DNA of 64,000 nt from Lactarius indigo (lineage: Eukaryota > Basidiomycota > Agaricomycetes > Russulales > Russulaceae), in assembly GCA_025766275.1 (NCBI GenBank), contig JAFKAC010000116.1, forward strand, positions 104,628-168,627, read 5' to 3'. Positions 29,563 through 40,710 of this stretch are shown here, piece after piece (position 1 is the first letter of the stretch; every line of letters begins with the position of its first letter). The position numbers and the translations under genes were made by a program. The notes beneath the pieces were generated by a model. The model worked only from the letters and a program-made list of their open reading frames with translations, made no database searches and was not told the DNA's origin.

Positions 29563-31109
29563 ACACGCAACGACCACTCACAGACGAAGAAAAAGCCAAC
29601 GTCCCAGTATACTTCTTCGATCCCTATTTTTCTCTCACCGATAATCTTTACTACGCCAAGTGGAAAGAGGAGGACATCTCCAGCCCTACTGGAAAACACC
29701 CGTGGACAATAGTCGCTACCCAACACCAAATTGTCTTCGCAGACTTAAAAGAAGCCTTCCCTGGTATCGACAAAGTCGAGAACATAAACTACAACGCCCT
29801 ACACGCCACTTTCAAAGGAAAGAACGTCCGTTGGAACTTTGTAAACGAACAGTGGATCTACCTAAACAACAAACCGGTCCACTTCAACACAGCTAGCGAA
29901 TCCGACGATTCAACAAGTGATACGGAAGAAGTATCGCAAATCTTAGACACTACTACCAAAAAACTCTCCGGTCTACTCTCCCAAGTAACCTCCCGACCCT
30001 CGACACCCCAAATTTCCCCTAGTACTTCCGGCCCCAGCCGTTTCCCTGCAACAGTTCCCCCACATCGACTCCCATCGCCACCCCTAACTGTTCAAGCTTC
30101 TTCCTCAGCACCCCCCTTATCCGTTCCCCCTGTACCCACTGCAATGGCAGCCCCTGCACCTGCAAAAATCTTAGGCGCAGCGCCTGAGCCCTTTGATGGC
30201 AAGCCCAACCATGCTGAAGCTTTTTGGAACAACCTAGCCAATTATTTCCACCTAAACAAAGATATCTTTGATACAGACGATAAAAAGATATCTACCGCTC
30301 TCACCTACTTCAAGGTTGGGACCTCAGCTGGAGAATGGGCTCAAGATAGACAAAAGAAAGCCTTAAACCCAACCGGAGGAGCGGCAATATCCTTTGGCAC
30401 CTGGGCGCAGTTCAAAACTGACTTTGATGCACACTTCGTTCCTGGTCACACTGCCATGGAATCCACCAACAAAATGTATTCTCTAAAGATGGGGACCCGA
30501 CCTTTCAACGAATGGTTCCAAGAATGGTCAACCCATGCTACACGAAGTGGTGCAAATGAACAAACCAAGATGTATGCTTTCCGACAAGCTATTCCGACAG
30601 CTCTGAATATGAAGCTGCTCGGCATATCCCCCATCCCTACCACCTTCGACACCCTCGTTGAGAAAGCGAGAGAATTCGATCGCGCCTATCGAATTTACGC
30701 TGGTCACGCCATTAACCAGTTCAACAAAACCCATAAGCCCACCACAGGACGAGCCGTCCTGGCAGAGGACGATAGCGTAAATGTCAACGCCTCCTCTTCA
30801 CGCACCACCAAGTTAAGGGCCAAGCTTACCAAAGAAGAGCGGGAGTACCGCTTCAAGAATAAACTCTGCCTGTACTGTGGCAAGCCAGGCCACGTACTTA
30901 AAGAATGTCACGCCAAGACGGCAGCCATGAGGGCCAAAAGAGGCCAATCCGACAACAACGCTAGGGCGCGCGGCGCCTTTGTTGATGAACCGAGTCAGGA
31001 GGAGGCACCTGCTGACCACCCAGCAAACATTGGAGCGGTATATCGAGAGATACTCCCTTTTGACCCGGACGCACGTCCGCGTTCGGTGCCTATTAATGAG
31101 GATTTTTAG
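29559..31109 (+). CDS. Gyp-3 Gag
   Basis: 516 residues from the first ATG of the predicted transcript. Residues 1-125 form an N-terminal domain (KHPWTIVATQHQ...VRWNFVNEQWIYLNN) like that of the Gyp-2 and Gyp-4 Gag extensions. A Pro/Ser linker follows. A second ATG at 30144 (MAAPAPAK) corresponds in position to the core-Gag ATGs of the other three elements, and no ATG in any frame lies between the two. The Gag fold follows (AEAFWNNLANYFHLN, WAQFKTDFDAHFVPG), then the zinc knuckle CLYCGKPGHVLKEC near residue 437. It ends GAT-TTT-TAG directly on the frameshift heptamer. Intact; forms the particle and binds RNA. Confidence 0.92.
   Translation: MNTQRPLTDEEKANVPVYFFDPYFSLTDNLYYAKWKEEDISSPTGKHPWTIVATQHQIVFADLKEAFPGIDKVENINYNALHATFKGKNVRWNFVNEQWIYLNNKPVHFNTASESDDSTSDTEEVSQILDTTTKKLSGLLSQVTSRPSTPQISPSTSGPSRFPATVPPHRLPSPPLTVQASSSAPPLSVPPVPTAMAAPAPAKILGAAPEPFDGKPNHAEAFWNNLANYFHLNKDIFDTDDKKISTALTYFKVGTSAGEWAQDRQKKALNPTGGAAISFGTWAQFKTDFDAHFVPGHTAMESTNKMYSLKMGTRPFNEWFQEWSTHATRSGANEQTKMYAFRQAIPTALNMKLLGISPIPTTFDTLVEKAREFDRAYRIYAGHAINQFNKTHKPTTGRAVLAEDDSVNVNASSSRTTKLRAKLTKEEREYRFKNKLCLYCGKPGHVLKECHAKTAAMRAKRGQSDNNARARGAFVDEPSQEEAPADHPANIGAVYREILPFDPDARPRSVPINEDF
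31100..31106 (+). promoter_or_regulatory. Gyp-3 -1 frameshift heptamer
   Basis: G-GAT-TTT immediately followed by the gag stop TAG. The -1 frame is open from here through the protease with no ATG needed, so Pol is most simply made as a Gag-Pol fusion by -1 frameshifting. G-GAU-UUA is a known retroviral slippery site of the same type. Confidence 0.8.
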
Positions 31110-34100
31110 GCTCTTCCATCGTAGCACTGTCGATTGGAAGTATTCGTGCCAGTAGCGTTGTACACGGCCTTTCCTTACTAGAGACGCTCGGAGCCGAGCA
31201 TGTACCTGCAGAAACAATTCGGAATAGGAGAGCTCCTTCAATTGTTCTCAGAGTTACACTAGTAGGAAAGAAGTCTGGCAGAGAAATCAGTGCCCGTGCC
31301 CTGTTGGACAGCGGTGCGGAGGGCATCATCGTGGATGATGGGTTTGCGCGTGCAAACAACCTAACAATGAGGACACTAATTAAACCCTTACCAGTTAGAA
31401 ACGTGGATGGGTCTCCCAACAAGACAGGATCTGTTAGGTATACCACGATCCAGAGGCTACGGATCAGGACTTCTGATGACAACTACCACGACGAAACCGT
31501 GGAACTCTATGCAACTACTCTAGGGGAGCACGATATAATCTTAGGAACAGATTGGCTCCAAGCACATAACCCTGAAATCGATTGGCATCAACCGAAAATA
31601 GCTTTTACACGATGCCCAAGAACCTGTACCCTGTCCTCCTCAGCTGTTGTCCTCTCTTCGAAAAAACCACTAACGCGACATACGACTATTAACACCCTTG
31701 AACTTGACCAAGAAACCTGCCTCCCCGTAAACGAGGAAACTGAACCCCTGGAACCTGCCTTCATCCAAGAAGCCTGCGAACCCTGGCTGTGGATCCACAG
31801 CTTTAGCAAGTATGACCACCTTGCCATCCGAGCAAAGATAACTACAAGCACCAAGATAGCAGCACGCACCGCACCCAAGCCTTCCACTGACCACATTCCG
31901 AGCCACTTCCAACGATATACTAAAGTATTCAGCGAAATCGCGTCCCACCGACTACCCCAACATCAGCCCTGGGATCACGCAATTGATCTCAAGCCGGGAG
32001 CCACTATGAAGAATTGTGGCATTTATCGACTCACACCTAAGGAATCCGATGCCCTCAAAGAGTACATTTCTGAACACCTAAAGAAAGGTTACATTCGACC
32101 ATCTAAGTCACCCATGGCCTCCCCCTTCTTCTTTGTTGACAAGAAGGATGGCAAACTCCGACCTGTACAAGACTACCGTGCCCTCAATGATATAACCATT
32201 AAAAACGCAGCCCCCCTTCCCCTTATCCCTGAACTTATCGACAAACTCCATGGTGCGCGCTACTTTACCAAGCTAGATATTCGTTGGGGATACAACAATA
32301 TCCGCATCCGAGAAGGCGATGAATACAAGGCAGCCTTCAAAACATCCTTAGGACTCTTCGAACCCACAGTAATGACTTTCGGCCTTTGCAACGCCCCTGC
32401 CACCTTCCAGACGTTCATGAACCAGATCTTCGAGTCCTTGATCGATGGTGGACACGTAGTAGTCTACCTCGATGACATTTTAATCTTCACGGAAGATATC
32501 TCCTCGCTCACAGCATTGACGCACGACGTGCTTCAATGACTGGAACGCCACGACCTCTACCTAAAACCTGAAAAGTGTACATTTGCACAAACCTCGGTCG
32601 AGTACCTCGGAATCGTCATTTCTGATGGCCAAGTTTCTATGGACCCTGCAAAAGTCGCAGGTATTACTCAATGGCCCACTCCACGCACTGTTAAACAAGT
32701 ACAAGCCTTCCTGGGCTTTTGCAACTTCTATCGACGGTTCATTAAAGACTACTCCACTATCGCCCGCCCCTTGTTCGACCTAACCAAGAAGGACGTCCCC
32801 TTTTCTTGGGGTACCGCGGCGGAAAGCGCTTTCCGCACCCTGATCGAATGCTTCACCAAGGCTCCTGTCCTTGCCCTGCCTGACCATTCCAAACCCTTCC
32901 GCCTCATCACCGACGCAAGCGATTTTGCTACCGGTGCCATTCTTGAACAACCTGATGCCTTGCAACGTTGGCACCCCGTCGCCTTCCTTTCCAAATCCCT
33001 CCTTCCGGCTGAACGTCACTACGAAATCTGCGACAAGGAACTTCTTGCCATCATCCATGCTTTGCATGCTTTCCGCCACTACTTGGAAGGACGGGATGAC
33101 GTTACTGAAATCTGGTCTGACCACGGTAACCTTGTCTATTTTACCACAAAACAGAAGCTTTCTCGCCGGCAGGCCCGTTGGGCCTTATTCCTCTCTCGTT
33201 TCCAGTTCATCATCATCCACAAACCTGGCGTTCAGAACAAGTCTGATGCATTGTCCCGGCGTCCAGACCATAAAAAGGGGATAGCGGATGAAGATGAAAA
33301 ACGAGTGCTCCTGGATACAAAATTTTTCTCGGTTAATGCAGTACAAAGAACTGCAGTTACCATTCATGGCGATAATACCCTTCGACAACGCATCCGAAAC
33401 ACACACACTTACGACAAAGAAGTCAGCACAGCCCTAGAAACCCTCTTGAAGAATGGCCCCCGTTCCTTAACCAAGGGGCTAGAAGAGTGGAACTTAGAAG
33501 ATGGAGTCATCTTATTTCGAGGACAAATCTATGTACCCAAAGATGACAACTTACGAAGAGACATCGTAACTCAGTATCACGACCACATCGCCACAGGACA
33601 CCCCGGGCGATGGAAGACTTATGAACTCCTTTCCCGAGACTTTTGGTGGCCAGGGATGTCGACGTTTGTCAAAGAATACGTCGATGGATGCGCCACCTGC
33701 CAATCCACGAAGATCAAACCACGAACCCAAGTACCTCTGCAACCCAACGCCATTCCTGAAGAAATCTGGGGAACCATTACAATGGATTTCATCACCGACC
33801 TCCCCTCCTCCCACAACTACGACTCATTGTTCGTAGTCGTTGATCGATTCAGTAAAGCAGTAGTCATTTCCCCGTGTAACAAGACCATCACAGCAGATGA
33901 AACTGCTCAACTCTACCTGGAAAACGTCTGGAGACGTACCGGCCTACCCCAACAAGTTATTTCTGACAGAGGCCCTCAATTTGCATCGAAAGTAATGCAA
34001 GAAATCTGGAACAAATTAGGAGTTAAATCCACCCTGTCCACGGCTTTCCATCCGCAAACAGATGGAGAAACCGAACGCGTAAATCAAGAACTTGAACAAT

Positions 34101-34864
34101 ACCTCCGAGTATTCTGTAACTTCCAACAAGACAACTGGGTAGACCTAATCCCGTTCATGGAATTCGCGCACAACGCCCGACAGCATAGTGCGACTCACAA
34201 GTCACCTTTTGAAGTGTGGTATGGGTACAATCCCGAGTTTATTCCCCCCACCCACTTCAAAAGCAAGATACCTGCAGCCGAAGAAAGACTAGATGCATTG
34301 AACCGAATCCGCTCTGAAGTCACTGCAGCCCTCAAAGTCGCTGCAGAAGTAATGAGAAATTCCAAATCAATCACGATCCCCCACAAGTTCAATAAAGGCG
34401 ATCTAGTTTGGCTGGAAGGAACTAATATCCACACTACCCACCCCAAAGCTAAACTCGCCCCTCGACGCCATGGTCCCTTTAAAGTCTTATCTTCCTGGGG
34501 AGTTAACTGCAAACTCCAACTTCCAAAGACATGGCGAATCCACCCAGTCTTCCATAATTCCTTGATCTCCCCGTACAAAGAAAACACCACGCACGGCCCT
34601 AACTTCACCCGACCGCCCCCCGAAATTGTCCAAGGGGAAGACGAACACTACGAAGTTGAAAACGTCCTGCAGTCAAAGGTATCACCCAACAAGAAAGGTG
34701 TACTTTACTTGATCAAATGGAAGGGGTATCCCGATTCCGAGAATTCCTGGCTCCCTGCATCCCAAATGACCCATGCGCAAGACCTTGTTGTTCAATTTCA
34801 CAAGGCCAACCCCAGTGCCCCTAAACCAAAGACAACTAGTGCTAGTGGAATAGCACGACGATAA
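31106..34864 (+). pseudogene. Gyp-3 pol, one nonsense codon
   Basis: About 1,250 codons in the -1 frame. Protease LLDSGAEG (about 31300). RT with TKLDIRWGYNNI and YLDD (about 32465). RNase H with TDASDFATGAIL, ELLAIIHALHAFRHYL and SDHGNL. Integrase with a zinc region (HDHIATGHPG...GCATCQSTK) and core acidic residues in MDFITDL, ISDRGPQF and TDGETERVNQ. GPF/C-terminal domain (LAPRRHGPFKVL). Chromodomain HYEVENVLQSKV...YLIKWKGYPDSENSWLP (34645-34755). All catalytic residues are present. The only break is TGA at 32537-32539 between the RT palm and KPEKC, in a VLQ-stop-LERHDLYL context where Arg (CGA) would fit. This may be a new mutation or a sequencing error, and an unbroken sister copy is likely. 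Confidence 0.93.
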
Positions 34865-34875
34865 AAAGGGGATAC

Positions 34876-35554
34876 TGTCACGAACCTATAAACCAGGTTG
34901 TGACTCAAGGCGCTTAGGACCGGTCCGGATCGGCCCGGTCTTATGTAATCACCTTCCTAAAGGGGAATTCCGAATCGGAGTTTGAATTCTGTTCTCAAAC
35001 GATCACGGGATCTGTCACGTGATCAGTCACGTCTCTCAAGCCACGTGTTGTGTACTAATCAACAGTTGATCGTTGATCGATCAACAAAGATAATCAACCA
35101 AGTCACCACCCCTCGGGGATTCCCGCATTGACTGCGGAATCACGCCATCCTGACGCAAGATTGCGCCATCGACTGCGGCGCAGTCGTTCTATGTTTAAAC
35201 CCCTTCTGATTGGACTCTATTGTTAGATGTCTCTAGAATGTTCCTTTGCGCAGTACTGCGCAGCACCCGTGGGTGGGCCCTAAGCCTGCCCTAAACCTAC
35301 GCACAGACCACCCCCTGTAGTATATAAGCTGGTGCAATTCTACGGACAGTCCCTCAGACTGTCCACTTGTGACATCCTCCCCTTGCCTCTCAGCTCCTTC
35401 GAGTGCCCCACTCTTCGTGCGCCACTACTCCTCTTTGAGCCAAGGCCGTAGCCCACATCTCCTGCGTCCTCCTGCATCTCTTCTCCACACCCTCCGCAGC
35501 CCCCAGTCCCCGCCTTCGTCGTGACCCCCTGTCGAGTGACAGTGAGTCATCACA
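34876..35554 (+). repeat. Gyp-3 3' LTR
   Basis: 679 bp, read as identical to 25761-26439, preceded by the purine tract AAAAAGGGGATAC and followed by the second GCACC. Confidence 0.95.
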
Positions 35555-35576
35555 GCACCCAAGACAGACCACAATC

Positions 35577-37268
35577 GTGGCTAGCATCAGTGTCACCTTT
35601 GAATCAGACAACGATTGGACCCCAGTCACAACCAGAACACAAGACGACCTCCCACACCACGTTAAAAGCAGTCAACTAGGAAAAGGAGCTCGCTGGGCCA
35701 CAACATCAGGCAGACCACCTTGTTACAAGTGCCTCATCAAAGGCAAACTCAGACCAGTGGAATTCATCAACAACAACTGGTATATCCTCCGATACTTTCA
35801 GAACACATACCACACCAGAGCCATAAACATCACACCACACAGATTTGCCGAAGGACTAGGCTGGTGGAACGAAGAAGACGAACAGAACCCAGAAACGCCC
35901 ACACAACAATCATCCTCAGCACCAAGAAACACTAGGGGAACATACGGACTACAACAAGACTCATCAGAAGAAGAACCCAGCTCAGACGAAGCAGAATCAC
36001 ACTCAGAACTATCCCACTCCTCAGAACACCGCCTAGACATCACAGTACCCACACAAGCTTCGTCACAAGCCAGCCCCACTATCCCTATCTGGATAGAACC
36101 ATCCCCAGCGGAAGAAGGATTCCCAGCCCCACTACCACCAATCAGATTGCCCTCCCCAGTCGAACCACCCCAGATCCCCATCACACCACAGCCAACACTT
36201 ATCATGTCAGCCATAAACGCCACAGGCACTGGCACAGGTACCAGCTCAAGCACCGGAACAGGAGGAACACCAACAACGAGCTCAGGAGGACTCAAAGGAG
36301 CACCTCCTACTCCATTCACCGGAGATAGAACAGAGAGTGGTCAGTTCAAAAGAGAACTACTACGATACATCAAGTTAAATAGCGAGAATGAACTCATCAA
36401 AGAACCTTATGCACGAGTACTATTCGCCCTTACAATGTTCAAAGGACCTGGTGTACAGCTGTGGGTCAACCAAACCGAAGATGACATGGAAGCGGCACTA
36501 GCAGACCCCACCAAAACCCTCACCAAAAACAGCAAAGATCTTTGGGACGGTTTTCTCGACACCTTCGACAGAGACTGGACCGACACTCTAAACAAAGAAA
36601 GAGCCTACCAGAAGCTCATCAGTCTGACGATGCAGGGTGGAGCATTGGACAGTTACATCCTTGACTTCGAACACCTTGCAGGAATAGCAGGATGGGCAAG
36701 AGATGCCCCTGGAACGGTGGAATTCTTTAAAAGAGGACTACCCACAGGACTGTATCGTGCTTGCCTTATGCGAACCACCATCCCAAACACCATGGACGAG
36801 TGGCAAACCGCTGCCAGAGCAGAACACCAACGTTGGAAGCTGCTAAAAGCCAGACCGGGGAATAGAAACCCAGGGCCAACCCAGAATGTCCACCAAGGAC
36901 GACCAAAGCGAGACCCAAATGCGATGGATGTAGATGCCACCACCTCCACCCCCTTTAAGAAGCTTACTGAAGAAGAAAAGAAAGCCCTCATGAAAGAAGG
37001 ACGCTGCTTCAAGTGTAGACAGCAAGGACACATGGCTAGGAACTGTCAACGGCAAAACACTACCAACCAAACCAAAGCCAGAGCCACAGACACTCAAGAA
37101 GCGGACACTGCACCCCCATACACCCCAGAAGCAAGCACCTCATCGGTGGCTGCTACCACAACCGAAGATAAAGTCCGACAAGCCCATGCACTCGTCCAAG
37201 GCATGACTGAGGATGAAAAGAGACGCTACTATGCCTTAGATCAGGATTTTTGCGATGCCGACCTGTGA
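35577..37268 (+). CDS. Gyp-2 Gag with ATG-less N-terminal extension
   Basis: An open frame of 563 codons from GTG-GCT (35577; context ATC-GTGG, A at -3 and G at +4). The first ATG of the whole predicted transcript is at codon 210 (36204, MSAINATGTGTG). The 209-codon extension has a folded-looking domain (RWATTSGRPPCYKCLIKGKL, RPVEFINNNWYILRYF) and an acidic Ser/Glu/Pro tail, so it looks like protein, not leader. The core Gag has the usual fold (about 250-430) and a zinc knuckle, CFKCRQQGHMARNC (about 477-490). It ends CDADL-stop, with GGATTTT at 37244-37250. No internal stop. Initiation at GTG is inference; the open conserved frame upstream of the ATG is observed. Confidence 0.85.
   Translation: MASISVTFESDNDWTPVTTRTQDDLPHHVKSSQLGKGARWATTSGRPPCYKCLIKGKLRPVEFINNNWYILRYFQNTYHTRAINITPHRFAEGLGWWNEEDEQNPETPTQQSSSAPRNTRGTYGLQQDSSEEEPSSDEAESHSELSHSSEHRLDITVPTQASSQASPTIPIWIEPSPAEEGFPAPLPPIRLPSPVEPPQIPITPQPTLIMSAINATGTGTGTSSSTGTGGTPTTSSGGLKGAPPTPFTGDRTESGQFKRELLRYIKLNSENELIKEPYARVLFALTMFKGPGVQLWVNQTEDDMEAALADPTKTLTKNSKDLWDGFLDTFDRDWTDTLNKERAYQKLISLTMQGGALDSYILDFEHLAGIAGWARDAPGTVEFFKRGLPTGLYRACLMRTTIPNTMDEWQTAARAEHQRWKLLKARPGNRNPGPTQNVHQGRPKRDPNAMDVDATTSTPFKKLTEEEKKALMKEGRCFKCRQQGHMARNCQRQNTTNQTKARATDTQEADTAPPYTPEASTSSVAATTTEDKVRQAHALVQGMTEDEKRRYYALDQDFCDADL
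37244..37250 (+). promoter_or_regulatory. Gyp-2 -1 frameshift heptamer
   Basis: G-GAT-TTT in the Gag frame, five codons before the stop. The -1 frame is open from here into the protease. Confidence 0.78.
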
Positions 37269-40200
37269 GAGCTGACAGGGAGGCCAATTCAATGTATAGT
37301 GTTCGCGATAGTGCTATGACAATCAAAGTCCTCGTTCGCCTTTACTATAAAGAAGCTCGCATAAATGTGCTGCTGGACAGCGGTGCAACAGACAACCTAA
37401 TCGACCGAAACCTGATCCAAAAACTTGGACTAGGAACCACTCCTCTGAAACCACCCAGATTGGTCCGGAATGTAGATGGATCGCTAAACAAAGATGGCAC
37501 CATGACAGAAACATGCCAGCTATGGATAAAAAGAGGAGAAGAAGAAACTCCCTTCCAGTTTTTTGTAACCAGCCTAGGGGAAGACAGAATGATCTTTGGA
37601 TATCCCTGGTTCGAACACGAAAACCCAGACATAGACTGGAAGAAACAAGAGCTGAAAGGAGAAGCCGTCACCATCCTGACAGGAGGGTACCGCTTCCGAA
37701 GAAAGCGACACCAAGAAGCGAAAGTGGCAGCAACCAAAACAACCTTTGACCCAGTAAAAGAAACCGCAATCCCAGAAGAGTACCAGCGCCACAACAAAGT
37801 ATTCTCAGACGAAGAAGCACAGCGCTTTCCCCCAGAAAGAGAAGAAGACCATCCTATCACATTGTGACCAGATGCACCCAACAAGATCAATTGCAAAATC
37901 TACCCCTTGACTCCAGAAGAAGACAAGGAGTTGAAGGCATATCTCGACGAAAACATAGCAAAAGGATACATCTATGAAGGAAGCTCCCCCTACGCTTCCT
38001 CCTTCTTCTTCAGAAAGAAAACAGATGGAGGGTTGCGCCCCATCCTGGACTACAGACCCCTAAATACCTGGACAATAAAAGACACTTACCCACTACCTCT
38101 CATCTCCGACATCCTGACCAACTTAAATGGGAAAACACTGTTCTCAAAGTTCGATATCAGATGGGGGTACCATAACATCTGTATAAAAGAGGAAGATCAG
38201 TGGAAGGCAGCCTTCAAGACACCAAGGGGGCTGTTCATCCCTCGAGTCATGACCTTCGGCCTCACAAATGCACCAGCCACCTTTGCAAGAACCATGAGCA
38301 GAATACTCCGACCGCTTATGGACAAATACCCGAGAGAGCTATTTGTGTACATGGACGATGTCCTGATAGCCACAGAAGAAGATACAGAATGCCACAGACA
38401 AATTGTACACGAGTTCTTGGAAATCTGTGAAAAGGAATCTTATTTCCTTAAAGCGTCGAAATGTGTGTTCGAACAAAGAAAGATCCACTACCTAGGCATT
38501 GTCATCGATGGGTCTCAAATCAAAATCGACCCAAAGAAAGTAGAAGGACTAAAAGACTGGCCAAGAGACATCAAATCAGTCAAACAAGCAAGAAGCGTGT
38601 TGGGGACACTAAGTTATCAGCGACCCTTCATCCCCAACTTCGCTCACTTAGCGAGACCCATCACGGACACAATAAAGACGTCAGAAGGACCCTTCAGATG
38701 GACAAAGGAAGCAGCAGAAGCCTTAGAAGCTCTCATCACGCTTGTGTGCAAAGACCCCATCTTATGCCAACCAGATATGGACAAACCTTTCGAACTAGAA
38801 GTAGATGCCTCCGCTTTCGCCACAGGGGCAATCTTAACACAAAGAGACAGCCGAAACAAACCACAAGCTGTGGGATACTTCTCCAAATCATTTTCAGAAG
38901 CGGAGCGCAACTATGACATCCATGACAGGGAACTCCTGGCAGTAATCAGAGGACTAGAACACTGGAGACACCTTCTTTTAGGGTCCCCCCACGAAATCAC
39001 AGTGTTTACCGACCACAAAAACCTAGAATATTATCGCCACCCTCGACAAATCAATAGGAGAGTGGCGCGCTACATCCCCAGACTTGCAGACTATCACGTC
39101 AAACTTCACCACAAACCTGGACCCCAAAACCATGCTGATGCCCTGTCAAGGCGCCCTGACCACGACACCGGAGCAGGGGATAACACCGATGTAGTGGTCC
39201 TGACCCCAACCATCTTCGCAAACTCCGCTCTCTCCATAAGAATAGATGACCGGGTCATGGCACACCAATTAGACCACCAAGACACTCTGGACGAGTGGGC
39301 CGCCCCCTTCCACCTCGTAAAACAAGGAAAACACTGGTGGAGAGGCGACAAACTGGTGGTTGTGGACAACACACCGCTAAAGAGGGGGGTAATTTCCCTG
39401 TTTCACGATACAAAAACAGCTGGACACCCCGGAATAACAAAGACCTTGTGGTTAGTGTCACAAGACTTTTGGTGGCCAAACATGAAAGACGACATATCCG
39501 CATATGTAAAGGGCTGTGCCACATGCCAATCAAACAAGAACTTCCCTGGGAACCCGAAACCACCGATATTCCCCATCAAGACTAACCCAGAAGCACTCCC
39601 TTTTGAAACCATCGCTCTAGACTTTATCACAAAGCTACCCCAATCAGAAGACAATGACACAATTCTCACCATCACGGATCATGACTGTTCCAAAGCAGCC
39701 TTCTTTATCCCATGCAGCGAAACAATAGATGCAGAAGGAGTGGCAAAACTCTATGCCAAAACTGTCCTGCCACACTATGGACTACCAAGAAGGGTCATCT
39801 CCGACAGAGACCCCCGATTCACAGTGAAGTTCATCAAAGAACTGTGCAGAGTGCTTGACATAGAACAAAACATCAGCACAGCATACCACCCACAAACAGA
39901 TGGACAATCAGAGCGAACAAACCAGTGGTTAGAACAGTACCTCCGAATGTTCATAAACCATCAACAAGATAATTGGACGGAGCTACTACCACTGGCACAG
40001 TACACCCACAACTCCTGGCCAAGCGCAACCACCAAAAAGGCACCCTACGAATTAATCCTTGGGTACATCCCAAGAGTACACCAACCAGAAAGAACGACCA
40101 CAGTACCAGGAACACAAGAGAGATTGGAGCAAATCCAGGAAGCCAGAAGGACCGCCCAAGCAGCAATTACCCATGCACAGTCACTCTACAAAGGATCCTC

Positions 40201-40710
40201 TCGCTTCGAACAACACACAGAAGGAGATAGTGTGTGGCTGGATGCCAGGAACTTGAAAACAACGCACCCTAGTTTCAAGTTAGCCCCAAAAAGATATGGA
40301 CCCTTCAGGGTCACAAAGAAGATCTCCGCCACCACATATGCCCTGAAACTTCCCCATCAATGGCGGATCCACCCAGTATTCCATGCGTCCCTCCTGATGC
40401 CATACAAAGAAACCTCCATACATGGAAAGAACTTTACGGAACCACCCCCAGATCTAGTAGATGGAGAACAGGAGTGGGAAGTCGAGAAAATACTAGAAAC
40501 AAGACGCCACAGGAACCAGTTACAGTTCCTAATCAAGTGGAAAGGATACTCCGATGCACACAACAGTTGGGAACCAGAAAAGAACCTCAACGCCCCAGAA
40601 CTTATTCAGGAACACTTCGAGAGTAACCCCAGAAGCGAAGGAGCAAAGCAATGGTTAAAACGAAAGGAAGTAACAGTACGAACAGCAACCACCTTCCCCA
40701 CTAGCTTCCT
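37250..40710 (+). pseudogene. Gyp-2 pol
   Basis: -1 frame, continuous to the accessory region except TGA at 37865 (ITL-stop-PDAPNKINCK, where Arg would fit). Protease LLDSGATDN (about 37370). RT KFDIRWGYHN and YMDD (about 38349). RNase H VDASAFATGAIL, ELLAVIRGLEHWRHLL and TDHKNLEYY. Integrase zinc region (HDTKTAGHPG...GCATCQSNK, 39404-39540) and core LDFITKL, ISDRDPRF and TDGQSERTNQ. C-terminal LAPKRYGPFRV. Chromodomain WEVEKILETRRHRNQ...FLIKWKGYSDAHNSWEP (40477-40580). Otherwise complete. Confidence 0.93.

Larger units (their letters stand above)
25761..35554 (+). mobile_element. Gyp-3: young Ty3/gypsy element with extra 5' ORFs
   Basis: 9.8-kb element with LTRs of 679 bp (25761-26439 and 34876-35554) that I read as identical, and target duplication GCACC (25756-25760 and 35555-35559) in the Gyp-2 leader. 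Order: LTR, self-priming site, three long open frames without ATG (a, b, c), gag, pol with chromodomain, purine tract, LTR. It is one of the youngest insertions, damaged visibly only by one TGA in pol. Unlike the other gypsy elements here it has no 3' accessory ORF; its extra coding capacity is upstream of gag. Confidence 0.96.
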
